Source of the DNA: Brevundimonas sp.
GTDB taxonomy: Bacteria > Pseudomonadota > Alphaproteobacteria > Caulobacterales > Caulobacteraceae
NCBI GenBank assembly: GCA_027531145.1
Contig: JAPZRF010000027.1
Span: 1-39,604 of the forward strand
Reading direction: 5' to 3'
DNA length: 39,604 nt
The notes beneath the pieces were generated by a model that saw nothing but the letters and a program-made list of their open reading frames with translations, made no database searches and was not told the DNA's origin. The position numbers and the translations under genes were made by a program. This document shows, piece after piece, positions 26,328 to 34,446 of this stretch; positions within the stretch are counted from its first letter, which is position 1, and the number at the start of each line of letters is the position of its first letter.

Positions 26328-26716
26328 TCCGGCCTCCACGCCTCATAGTCGCCCGTCGCTGCGGGACGCTGTCCACCCGCGGCCAGCGAGCCCGGCGGCC
26401 GCCACGCCATCGGCGTGCCGGACAGGTTCGGCAGGTAGGGGCGCTCCCACGACTGGGTCGGCAGGGGCTGCTCCGTCGGCGGCAGGTCGAAGGTATAGTG
26501 CAGCCAGCCGAACCAGTCCGGCGACACCTTCGAGGCGTCGGCGTAACCATTGTAGATCACCCAGCGGCGCCGACGGCCATCGTAGCTGATGTTGTCCCTG
26601 CTCTCGTAGTAGCGGTTGCCGAACTCGTCTGAGCCGACGAGACGGCCGCGCCGGCCCACGGTGAACAGGGTGCCGATGGTCGCGCCGTTCCACCAGGTGA
26701 AGATCTTGTCCAGCAA
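26324..26716 (-). CDS. NADH dehydrogenase accessory subunit, NDUFA12 family
   Basis: This 130-residue homologue of mitochondrial complex I subunit NDUFA12 (B17.2) is a supernumerary subunit kept in alphaproteobacteria. [57 protein letters not shown] and [15 protein letters not shown] are the family blocks. No ATG or GTG lies in frame near the expected start; TTG 26716 gives M-LDKIFTWW, matching the MLxKIFTWW start of relatives, so a TTG start is proposed. It is the first gene of the NDUFA12-DUF2155-EF-hand unit and is divergent from the reductase-like gene, with 209 bases between them. Those bases hold a small GGGG/CCCC hairpin near 26833-26847 and nothing else I can name. Confidence 0.87.
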   Translation of the reverse strand: MLDKIFTWWNGATIGTLFTVGRRGRLVGSDEFGNRYYESRDNISYDGRRRRWVIYNGYADASKVSPDWFGWLHYTFDLPPTEQPLPTQSWERPYLPNLSGTPMAWRPPGSLAAGGQRPAATGDYEAWRPE

Positions 26717-26925
26717 AGCTCGTCGCTCGTCTCGGGAGGGGGTCGGGAATGCAGCCCGACGTCGGCACGGATCATAGAAACCGCGAGCCCCGGCGTCCAG
26801 CGGCGCGACGCCGCCGCCACGCTCCAGATGTTGGGGGTAACTCCCCGCCACGCCCCCAGATTTATTGTCCAGCGCCCTGCAAGCCCCTAGTCTGGCGGCA
26901 GAACCCGTTCGAGGGGGAGCCCGCC

Positions 26926-29700
26926 GTGCGCGTCCCGACCCGTTTCGTTCCCCTGGCGGTCGCCGTGCGCCGCACAGCCCGCTCCGTCGAGCGGGCGGGC
27001 CGCTTTGTCGAGGTGCAGGCCCCGGCCGGCTGGAGCACGGCGCGGCTTGACGCCTGGCTGGACTGGGTTGGCCGGTGCCCGACCGACCTGCCGCGAATCG
27101 CCGCCGCGCCCGCGGCACCCTCGCCGGATGCGCTGGACGGCATCGAGGACTGGGCGAGACGGCACGCCGCCTGGGGCCGGGCCATCGGCGTGTTCGGGGG
27201 TGCCCGCGAGACGGAGACCTTCGCCGGCGAACTCTCCGCGGCGGTCTGGCTGGGCCTGCTCGCCCCCGGCACCCCCCGTCCCGACGGCCTGCGGGCCCAC
27301 CCTGTGGCCGATGACCAGCTGCCGCCGCCGGTCGCGCCCCGACCGGCAGACCTCGGCGATCCGGAAGGCCTGGCGCAGCTGGAAGCCCGCGCCGCCGACA
27401 TGCAGGCGCGCGCCCTCGAACCCGATGCGCTGGCAGCCGTCGGTGCCGCACTCGCTGCCGTCAGCGCGGCTGTGCGGCGCTGCGAGGGACCCTCCGAGAC
27501 CTGCGCTGATCCCGCCCGCAACCCGGCTCTGGCCCGGGCCTCCTGGGCGGCGCGCCAGGCCGGGGCTTCCGACGCCGCCATCCTCGCCGCCATTGCCGCC
27601 CCGCTGACGCTGGTCCGAGCGGCATCCCGCCCGGCGCTTCCGGGCCTTGTCGCTCTGGCGGCGCGCGACCGGGTCGCCGCCGGCGCGCCAGAAATCCTGA
27701 CAGCGATCGCAGCCGGTCGCGACGGTCGCCTGACCCTCGCCTTCACGCCCGGCGACGCCGAAGCTGCGGCCCTCGTCGACGCGGCCCCGGTCATGGCCAT
27801 CAGTCTCCCGGCCTGCGACCGGTGGCTGGGCGACGACGTCGAGGGCTTCGAGGCGCTGGTGCGGCTTGCAATACTTGCTCTGGAAATCGACGTGGCCGCA
27901 GGCTTCGCCGATACGCCAGAGGCGTTGGCGGCGCGTCGGCTGGCCCGCCCGCTGGTCCTCACCCTGGGGGGGGCAGAGGAGGCTCTGCTGTCCCGTGGCC
28001 TCGCCCCCGCCAGCCCGGAAGCCGAAACCTGGGTCGCGGCGCGGGCGGCGCTGGCCGCGGCTGTGGCCGGTCGCCTGTCGGCCGAGCTGGCCGCCCGCCT
28101 CGGCCCCTGCCCGGCGTGGAGCGCCGATGCGGGCGAAGCCCTTCAAGCCCTCGAGGCCCGTCTTCTGGCTGCGGAAGGGCTCGACCATCCCATGGCGCTG
28201 CGTTCAGCCGCCATCTTTGAACAGACTCGCGAGGCCCTGCGGCGGGACGGTCGCCGGCACCAGGTTATCGCGCTGGGGGCTGCCGACGCCGAGCTGTCGC
28301 TCCGGCTGGGCCTGCATGACGGCTGGACGCGCTCGATCGTCGAGACCGACGACGGCGAAATCATCCCGGTCCTCGCTCCGGCGATGGCCGCCGGGCTGGC
28401 GGCACATCACGCCGATCCGGGCACCGCCGAGCGCCACCTGTTCGGCCGGCGCACCCTCGTCGGGGCACCGGGCCTCGATCACGAGCGCCTGCGCGGCTTC
28501 GGCTTCACCGACGCGGAGTTGACCGTCGTCGAGACGGCCCTGGCGGACGCTACCACGCTGGAGTGCGCCTTCGTTGCGCTCGACCCCGGATTCGTGGGGG
28601 ACGTTCTGGGTCTGACGCCGGAGGCCGCCGGCGACCTGCTGCCCCATCTGGGTGCTGCGACGGAGGATCGGGCCGCCGCCGCGCGGTACGCCCTCGGGGC
28701 CAGCGACCTGACCGACTGGGCCGACGCGCCGGCGGCGACGCACGCCTTCCTGGTGCCGCCGGCACCCGAGACGCTCGGCCGGCTGGCCGCCCTGCGCGAG
28801 GCCTTCAGCGACGCCCCGGACTTGAGCCCGCTCGACCTGCCCTGGTCCGCCGACGGCCAGGCCGCGATGCGCCGCCTCGCCGCCGCCGCCCGGGACGGCC
28901 ATCGCGCGGTGCGCCTGCGACCGGCACCGCCTCCCGCCGACCTGAAACTCGCGCTACCGGAACCCGGCGAGACGCGGCCGGCCGCCGCGCCGGTGCAGCC
29001 CCCGGCACCTGCCCCGGAACCCCGCATCGTCGAGCGCGTCGTCGAGCGTGACCGGGCCCGTCGCAAGCTGCCCGACCGCCGCAAGGGCTACATCCAGAAG
29101 GCGGCCGTCGGCGGCCACAAGGTCTACATCCACACCGGCGAGTACGAGGACGGCGAGCTCGGCGAGATCTTCATCGACATGCACAAGGAGGGTGCCGCCT
29201 TCCGCAGCCTGATGAACAACTTCGCCATCGCCATCTCGATCGGCCTGCAATACGGCGTGCCGCTCGACGAGTTCGTCGACGCCTTCGTCTTCACCCGGTT
29301 CGAGCCCTCAGGCCGCGTCACCGGCAACGACTCGATCCGCTCCGCGACCTCGATCCTTGACTACATCTTCCGCGAGCTGGGGGTGTCCTATCTGGGGCGC
29401 GGGGAACTGGCCAATGCCGACCCCGACGCTCTCAATCCGGATGACCTCGCCCCTGTCGCTGGAGCCGGGGCCGCGACCGAACCCGTCCCGGCCGCCCGGT
29501 ACATCTCGAAGGGCTTTGCTCGCGGAGCTGCACCGGACAATCTGGTGGTACTGCCGTTCGGCCGGCGCGACCAGGCCACGGCTGCGGCAGCCAATGTCGA
29601 GGCGGAAGCCTGCCCGGCCTGTGGCGACCTGGCCCTGCAGAACAAGGGCGGCGGATGGGTGTGCGACACCTGCGGGGCTGCGCCCTCGATGCAGGGCTGA
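26926..29700 (+). CDS. Degenerate B12-dependent ribonucleotide reductase (NrdJ) paralogue with intact TSCPD and zinc-ribbon end
   Basis: This is a 924-residue protein. From about 717 ([20 protein letters not shown]) through [20 protein letters not shown] and [20 protein letters not shown] to [19 protein letters not shown] (~830), it matches almost word for word the C-terminal TSCPD region of alphaproteobacterial NrdJ. The last ~30 residues hold a CxxC...CxxC pair (C896, C899, C913, C916), as NrdJ does. The first ~700 residues are very Ala/Leu-rich and only faintly recall NrdJ (for example [50 protein letters not shown]). The catalytic NPCSE motif and the GxGY and radical-site Cys context are missing, so it is unlikely to reduce nucleotides. 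GTG 26926 has GGGGGAG upstream. The thioesterase gene follows after 7 bases. The role is unknown; a regulatory or scaffold function is possible. Confidence 0.75.
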   Translation: MRVPTRFVPLAVAVRRTARSVERAGRFVEVQAPAGWSTARLDAWLDWVGRCPTDLPRIAAAPAAPSPDALDGIEDWARRHAAWGRAIGVFGGARETETFAGELSAAVWLGLLAPGTPRPDGLRAHPVADDQLPPPVAPRPADLGDPEGLAQLEARAADMQARALEPDALAAVGAALAAVSAAVRRCEGPSETCADPARNPALARASWAARQAGASDAAILAAIAAPLTLVRAASRPALPGLVALAARDRVAAGAPEILTAIAAGRDGRLTLAFTPGDAEAAALVDAAPVMAISLPACDRWLGDDVEGFEALVRLAILALEIDVAAGFADTPEALAARRLARPLVLTLGGAEEALLSRGLAPASPEAETWVAARAALAAAVAGRLSAELAARLGPCPAWSADAGEALQALEARLLAAEGLDHPMALRSAAIFEQTREALRRDGRRHQVIALGAADAELSLRLGLHDGWTRSIVETDDGEIIPVLAPAMAAGLAAHHADPGTAERHLFGRRTLVGAPGLDHERLRGFGFTDAELTVVETALADATTLECAFVALDPGFVGDVLGLTPEAAGDLLPHLGAATEDRAAAARYALGASDLTDWADAPAATHAFLVPPAPETLGRLAALREAFSDAPDLSPLDLPWSADGQAAMRRLAAAARDGHRAVRLRPAPPPADLKLALPEPGETRPAAAPVQPPAPAPEPRIVERVVERDRARRKLPDRRKGYIQKAAVGGHKVYIHTGEYEDGELGEIFIDMHKEGAAFRSLMNNFAIAISIGLQYGVPLDEFVDAFVFTRFEPSGRVTGNDSIRSATSILDYIFRELGVSYLGRGELANADPDALNPDDLAPVAGAGAATEPVPAARYISKGFARGAAPDNLVVLPFGRRDQATAAAANVEAEACPACGDLALQNKGGGWVCDTCGAAPSMQG

Positions 29701-29707
29701 GCGGTGC

Positions 29708-30127
29708 ATGAGCGCCGCTCCTTCCCCGTTTCGTCACACCTTGCGCGTGCGCTGGAGCGAGGTCGACCCCCAGGGGGTGGTCTTCAACCCGAACTACTTC
29801 GTCTACGCTGACGTCGCCGGGACCGAGTTCTTCCGCAGCATCGGCATGCTGCAGTCGACTATGCCCGATCTGCAGGAGTGCTACGCGGTCGACGCCCACG
29901 CACAGTTCAGAGCCCCGGCGCGCTTCGACGATCTGCTCGACATCAGCGTCGCGCCGGAGCGGCCGGGCCGCTCCAGCTTTACCCTGGCCATCGACATACA
30001 CCGCGACGAGACCCTGCTGGTGGCCGTGCGCATGGTCTATTTCCGGGCCCGCGACGGCGAGTCCCTGCCGCTCAGCGACAACTTCCGCGCCCGGCTCGCG
30101 GCGGCGGGAGGCGCATCCCCCGGCTGA
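29708..30127 (+). CDS. Acyl-CoA thioesterase, 4-hydroxybenzoyl-CoA/YbgC hot-dog family
   Basis: This 139-residue single hot-dog domain has the active-site motif VRWSEVDPQGVVFNPNYFVY, with catalytic Asp at D20 followed by GVVFN. It also has FRAPARFDDLLDI and a C-terminal VRMVYFRA strand. Family members hydrolyse short- to medium-chain acyl-CoA thioesters; the substrate cannot be told. ATG 29708 is 7 bases after the reductase-like gene, so the two are probably cotranscribed. The tol-pal genes usual next to ybgC are absent, so it is not assigned as YbgC. Confidence 0.85.
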   Translation: MSAAPSPFRHTLRVRWSEVDPQGVVFNPNYFVYADVAGTEFFRSIGMLQSTMPDLQECYAVDAHAQFRAPARFDDLLDISVAPERPGRSSFTLAIDIHRDETLLVAVRMVYFRARDGESLPLSDNFRARLAAAGGASPG

Positions 30128-30182
30128 TCGCTTCAGCGAATGGTAAACTCCGACCGCGATCATGAGGCCGGAGGAGCCCGCC

Positions 30183-30683
30183 ATGACCCGTCGCCGCGCC
30201 GCGATCACCGCCGTCCTGCTCGCCCTCGTCGCCGCGGGCGGCACCCCGGCCCAGGCTCAGAACGTCGCCCAGATCGCGCGCGTGCGCGGCGGCGGTGCCT
30301 GCCCCGGCTGCAACCTGTTCCAGGCGGATCTGACGGGCCTCGAGCGCAGCGGCCTGAACCTCGCGGGAGCGCGACTTCGTCAGGCCGAGCTGTCGCTGGC
30401 GGTCCTCAACCGCGCCAACCTCGCGCGGGCCGACCTGCGCGACGTCAACGCCTACGGCGCTGTGTTTGGCGGCGCGAACTTCAGCGGGGCCAATTTGACC
30501 AACGCCGGCTTCGTCGGAGCCTATCTGGAAGGGGCGAACTTCTCCGGCACGACCCTGACGGGCGCAAACTTCTCGGGAGCCGAGATGGCCACAGCCCGTG
30601 GCCTGAGTCAGGCGCTTCTGGACCCGGCCTGCGGCGACGCGGCCACCCGATTGCCGGCCGGCCTGCACATTCCAACCTGCTGA
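30183..30683 (+). CDS. Exported pentapeptide-repeat protein 1
   Basis: This 166-residue protein has a clear signal peptide (MTRRRAAITAVLLALVAAGG, cleavage near AQA-QN). After a CPGC motif come about 18 pentapeptide repeats of the A(D/N)LXX type (LAGARLRQAELSLAVLNRAN, then GANFSGANLTNAGF), which form a right-handed square beta-helix. It ends with ACGDAATRLPAGLHIPTC. ATG 30183 has GGAGGAG at six bases; an upstream in-frame ATG 30162 would precede the signal peptide with a charged stretch and is rejected. A second protein with the same head and tail motifs follows. The function is unknown. Confidence 0.85.
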   Translation: MTRRRAAITAVLLALVAAGGTPAQAQNVAQIARVRGGGACPGCNLFQADLTGLERSGLNLAGARLRQAELSLAVLNRANLARADLRDVNAYGAVFGGANFSGANLTNAGFVGAYLEGANFSGTTLTGANFSGAEMATARGLSQALLDPACGDAATRLPAGLHIPTC

Positions 30684-30713
30684 AGGCCTTCAATCTTACG
30701 ACGATTTAAGTAG

Positions 30714-30732
30714 GCCTGTCGGGGCGACAGGC
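30714..30732. repeat. Short perfect hairpin between the two pentapeptide-repeat genes
   Basis: GCCTGTC (30714-30720) and GACAGGC (30726-30732) form a 7-base-pair stem with a five-base loop, GGGGC, in the 62-base gap. No T-run follows, so it may be a weak or attenuating terminator, or a processing or translation-control element in the leader of the second gene. Confidence 0.5.
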
Positions 30733-30745
30733 GCATCTAGAGACC

Positions 30746-31618
30746 ATGACATCCGTCGCTCGTTCCCCCCTGTGGCTCGGTGCCGTGGCCGTTCTGGCCC
30801 TCGGCGGGACCGCGCAGGCCGGGCAGGTGTCGCTGCAGCAGGACCGGGACGTCGCGCGCATGGTCTCCTTCGGGGGCAGCTGCCGCGGTTGCGAACTGTC
30901 GGGCCGGAACCTCGCCGGCGCGTCGTTCGTCGGGGCCACCTTCACGGATTCCAACCTCGTCGGGGCCAATCTGCGAGGTGCCGAACTGCTGGGCTCCAAC
31001 TTCTCCGGCAGCGATTTCAGCCGCGCCGACCTGCGAGGCGTATCGGTCATGGGAGCTGACTTCAGCCAGGCCGTCTTTCGCGACGCAGACCTGTCCTACG
31101 CCGACGCCCAGGGCGTGCGTTTCCGTGACGGCGACCTGCGGGGCGTGAACCTGCGCGAGTCCGATCTTCTGGGGGCCGACTTCTCCGGGGGCGACCTGCG
31201 GGATGGACGGTTCGACGTCAGCGAGATCTTCGGGGCCAACCTACAGCGGGTTCGCGCCACCGGGGCCTCGTTCCGCGACGCGGACCTGACCGGTGCTGAT
31301 CTCACGAACGGCGACTTCAGCGGTGCCTCGTTCCGCGACAGTAACCTGTCGGGCGCGCGTTTCGGCAATGCCCGGGTGGCAGGCGCAGACTTCCGCGACG
31401 CCGACCTCAGGCGCGCGGATTTCCGCGGGACGGACCTGGGCCGGGCGCGAAACCTGACCCAGGCGCAGCTCAACACGGCCTGCGGCGACAGTGCGACCCG
31501 CGTGCCGCGCGGCCTGGAGGTGCGAGTCTGCCGTGGCGGGCGGCCCGTAATGGTCATTCCCGCCCGGCCGCCGAGGCCGTCGCCGCCGCCCCGCGATCTC
31601 GTCGCCAACGGCGGCTGA
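30746..31618 (+). CDS. Exported pentapeptide-repeat protein 2
   Basis: This 290-residue protein has a signal peptide (SPLWLGAVAVLALGGTAQAG), a CRGC motif at ~46-49, then about 35 pentapeptides (GADFSQAVFRDADLSYADAQ, FRDADLTGADLTNGDFSGAS). It closes with ACGDSATRVPRGLEVRVC and a Pro-rich tail (RPPRPSPPPRD). The head CxGC and the tail ACGDxATRxPxGLxxxxC are shared with the previous gene, so the pair arose by duplication, with expansion of the beta-helix. Location is probably periplasmic. The Cys residues may form disulfides that cap the helix. It converges with aspS at a spacing of 11 bases. Confidence 0.87.
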   Translation: MTSVARSPLWLGAVAVLALGGTAQAGQVSLQQDRDVARMVSFGGSCRGCELSGRNLAGASFVGATFTDSNLVGANLRGAELLGSNFSGSDFSRADLRGVSVMGADFSQAVFRDADLSYADAQGVRFRDGDLRGVNLRESDLLGADFSGGDLRDGRFDVSEIFGANLQRVRATGASFRDADLTGADLTNGDFSGASFRDSNLSGARFGNARVAGADFRDADLRRADFRGTDLGRARNLTQAQLNTACGDSATRVPRGLEVRVCRGGRPVMVIPARPPRPSPPPRDLVANGG

Positions 31619-31629
31619 ACCTCCGCCAA

Positions 31630-33411
31630 TCAGACCTTGATCGGCGGGGCCAGGCGGATGTGAACGTCCTTTAGCTGACGCTCGCCGACCCGGGTCGGGG
31701 CATTCATCAGCAGGTCCTCGCCCTGCTGGTTCAGCGGGAAGGCGATGACCTCGCGGATCGCCGTCTCTCCGGCCAGCAGCATGACGATCCGGTCGATACC
31801 GGGCGCGAGCCCGCCGTGCGGCGGCGCGCCATAGCGGAAGGCGTTCAGCATGCCGCCGAACTGTTCCTCGACCACAGAGGCGTCATAGCCGGCGATCTCG
31901 AAGGCCTTCAGCATGATCTCGGCCTTGTGGTTCCGGATCGCGCCCGAGCACAGCTCATAGCCGTTGCAGACGATGTCGTACTGATAGGCCAGGACGTCCA
32001 GCGGGTCCTTGGTCTCCAGCGCCTCCAGCTCGCCCTGCGGCATGGAGAAGGGGTTGTGGCTGAAGTCGACCTTCTTTTCCTCGTCCGACCACTCGAACAT
32101 CGGGAAGTCCACGATCCAGCAGAAGCGGAAGGCGTCGTCGGCCATCAGACCCAGGTCTTGCCCCAGCTTGGTGCGCGCATTGCCCGCGAACTTGTGGAAC
32201 ACCGCCGGATCGCCCGCCGCGAAGAAGCAGGCGTCGCCCTGGCCCACGCCCACGGCCTTCATCAGGGCGTCGGTCGCCTCCGCGCCGAGGTTCTTGGCGA
32301 TGGGTCCGCCCCAGCCCCCCTGGTCGTCGGACCAGAAGATGTAGCCCAGACCCGGCTGCCCCTCCCCTTGCGCCCAGCTGTTCATGCGGTCGCAGAAGGC
32401 TCTGGAGCCGCCCTTGGGCCCCGGGATGGCCCAGACGGCGTTCTTGGGATCAGCCGCGAGGATCTTGTTGAACAGGCCAAACCCGCCGTCACGGAAATGC
32501 TCCGAGACGTCCTGCATCTCGATCGGATTGCGCAGGTCGGGCTTGTCGGTGCCGTATTTGGCGATGCTTTCGCGATAGGGGATCCGGACGAACGGATAGG
32601 CGTCGACCGTCTTGCCCTCGGCAAACTCCTCGAACACCCCGTGCATGACGGGCTCGATCGCGGCAAAAACATCCTCTTGCGTGACAAAGCTCATCTCGAC
32701 GTCGAGCTGGTAAAACTCCAGGGACCGGTCTGCGCGCAGGTCCTCATCGCGGAAGCACGGCGCAATCTGGAAGTAGCGATCGAAGCCCGACACCATCAGC
32801 AGTTGCTTGAACTGCTGCGGTGCCTGGGGCAGGGCGTAGAACTTGCCGGGATGCAGGCGCGACGGAACGAGAAAGTCGCGCGCGCCCTCCGGCGAGGACG
32901 CCGTCAGGATCGGGGTCTGGTACTCAAGGAAGCCCTGGTCGACCATGCGACGTCGGATCGAGGAAATCACCTTCGAGCGCAGCACGATGTTACGGTGCAG
33001 CTTATCGCGACGGAGATCGAGGAAGCGGTTCTTGAGGCGGATCTCCTCAGGATACTCCGGTTCGCCGAAGACCGGCAGCGGCAGTTCGGCGGCCTCCGAC
33101 AGAACCTCCACCGCCCTGACCCGAACCTCAATCTCGCCGGTCGGTAGGTTGCCGTTGACCGTATCCGCCTCGCGCGCCACCACCTCGCCGTCGATGCGGA
33201 CCACGCTCTCGGCGCGCAGGCGCTCGACCAAGGCGAAGCCCGGCGTTTCGGGGTACAGCACCAGTTGGGTCAGGCCATAGTGGTCGCGCAGGTCGATGAA
33301 CAGCAGGCCGCCGTGATCCCGCTTGCGATGGACCCAGCCGGACAGACGAACCTGGGCCCCGGCGTCGGTCAGCCGGAGAGCGCCGCAAGTGTGGGAGCGA
33401 TAGGCGTGCAT
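31630..33411 (-). CDS. aspS: Aspartyl-tRNA synthetase
   Basis: This 593-residue class II synthetase is of the bacterial type. The N-terminal OB-fold anticodon-binding domain (~1-110) starts [18 protein letters not shown]. Motif 1 is near [34 protein letters not shown] and motif 2 [10 protein letters not shown] follow, then the GAD insertion domain (~290-420). Motif 3 is [13 protein letters not shown]. Whether it charges only tRNA-Asp or also tRNA-Asn cannot be seen here; many alphaproteobacteria have the non-discriminating form. It is divergent from hdaA with 193 bases between the starts. Confidence 0.97.
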   Translation of the reverse strand: MHAYRSHTCGALRLTDAGAQVRLSGWVHRKRDHGGLLFIDLRDHYGLTQLVLYPETPGFALVERLRAESVVRIDGEVVAREADTVNGNLPTGEIEVRVRAVEVLSEAAELPLPVFGEPEYPEEIRLKNRFLDLRRDKLHRNIVLRSKVISSIRRRMVDQGFLEYQTPILTASSPEGARDFLVPSRLHPGKFYALPQAPQQFKQLLMVSGFDRYFQIAPCFRDEDLRADRSLEFYQLDVEMSFVTQEDVFAAIEPVMHGVFEEFAEGKTVDAYPFVRIPYRESIAKYGTDKPDLRNPIEMQDVSEHFRDGGFGLFNKILAADPKNAVWAIPGPKGGSRAFCDRMNSWAQGEGQPGLGYIFWSDDQGGWGGPIAKNLGAEATDALMKAVGVGQGDACFFAAGDPAVFHKFAGNARTKLGQDLGLMADDAFRFCWIVDFPMFEWSDEEKKVDFSHNPFSMPQGELEALETKDPLDVLAYQYDIVCNGYELCSGAIRNHKAEIMLKAFEIAGYDASVVEEQFGGMLNAFRYGAPPHGGLAPGIDRIVMLLAGETAIREVIAFPLNQQGEDLLMNAPTRVGERQLKDVHIRLAPPIKV

Positions 33412-33503
33412 GGTCAGGTCTTCGGCTCAGCGGGAAGGGTGTCGGTCGCCGCAGGCGGCGGAAGCGGCGTAGGGCGCATCAACCCTCCGCCTTGTCAAGC
33501 AAG

Positions 33504-33533
33504 CCATCCACAGGCCGACGCGCCTTGTCCACG
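33504..33533. promoter_or_regulatory. Two DnaA-box-like sequences upstream of hdaA
   Basis: CCATCCACA (33504-33512) and TTGTCCACG (33525-33533) each match the DnaA box TTATCCACA at 7 of 9 positions. They are in the same orientation and start exactly 21 bases apart, about 70-100 bases ahead of hdaA. They could let DnaA control the gene for its own inactivator. The matches are imperfect. Confidence 0.35.
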
Positions 33534-33604
33534 ATCGCGGGCCGGGGCGCTGATTCGCGCGGCCAAGCCTCTGGTAGACATCCCTGATGGCCGACACTGG
33601 CGTC

Positions 33605-34351
33605 ATGTCACAACTGAAGCTGCCGCTTCTGCTGGAACCGGCGGTCGTAGGGCCCTTGATCCTGTCTGACTGCAACCAGGTGGCCGCCACTGCTCTCGCC
33701 ACCTGGCCGGCCACCGATCCGCGCGGCGACGAGCGGGTTCTGGCGCTGGCGGGACCGGCGGGTGCCGGCAAGAGTCGTCTGGCCGCCGCCTGGGCCGAAC
33801 GCGTGGGGGCTGTGGCCGCCCACGGGGCAGAAGTCGCGCTGATCGATCCGCTGGAGCTTGAGGGCCGCCCGCTCCTGATCGACCGCGCCGCCGAAGCCGA
33901 AGACGAGAGCCTGTTCCATCTGATCAACCTGGCCCAGTCCGGCGGCGGGGCCCTGCTGCTGGTCTGCCGGACCGAACCCCGGCTTTGGGAGACCAGGCTC
34001 CCGGACCTGCGCTCGCGACTCGACGCCTTGCGGGTGCTGAGGATCGAGGCACCGGACGATCATGTTCTCGCCGCCGTGCTGCGGGCGCGACTGGCGGAAC
34101 GGCACATGGTCTTCCCGAGCGAGGTCATCTCCTACCTCGTTCGCCGCATCGAGCGCTCTCCCGAAGCGGCCGCGGAGATCGCCGCCCGCCTCGATGCACT
34201 CGACCGCCCTCCGACACGCGCCGCCGCCCGCGAGGCCCTCAGGGCTCTAGGCAGGCCGGCGCTGACGGCCTGGTCGTCCTGCCAATCCACGTCCCCCGGG
34301 ACGCCAGGTGACCGCTGCGAACGGAACTGCTGCCGCGAGGCCGGCACCTGA
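33605..34351 (+). CDS. hdaA: HdaA, DnaA-related regulator of replication initiation
   Basis: This 248-residue AAA+ protein is related to DnaA domain III and lacks the DNA-binding domain. The N-terminal QLKLPL is the beta-clamp-binding motif of Hda/HdaA. Walker A is GPAGAGKSR (50-58), followed by LLIDRAAEAEDESLFHLINL and LLLVCRTEP. It stimulates ATP hydrolysis by DnaA once the clamp is loaded and so prevents re-initiation. The start is ATG 33605 (MSQLKLPL); ATG 33587 adds six residues. After about residue 220 there is an unusual Cys-containing tail (CQSTSPGTPGDRCERNCC) not expected in the family. Caulobacter also has hdaA near ppk (from memory). Confidence 0.88.
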   Translation: MSQLKLPLLLEPAVVGPLILSDCNQVAATALATWPATDPRGDERVLALAGPAGAGKSRLAAAWAERVGAVAAHGAEVALIDPLELEGRPLLIDRAAEAEDESLFHLINLAQSGGGALLLVCRTEPRLWETRLPDLRSRLDALRVLRIEAPDDHVLAAVLRARLAERHMVFPSEVISYLVRRIERSPEAAAEIAARLDALDRPPTRAAAREALRALGRPALTAWSSCQSTSPGTPGDRCERNCCREAGT

Positions 34352-34446
34352 CCCGTTGCCGCTCTGGCTGGGGTGAGCGTCGATGATGGGGCGTGAGACG
34401 CCGTCCCGGACTTGCGGCTGTCGCCAAGGGGCTCCACAAGCGGACC

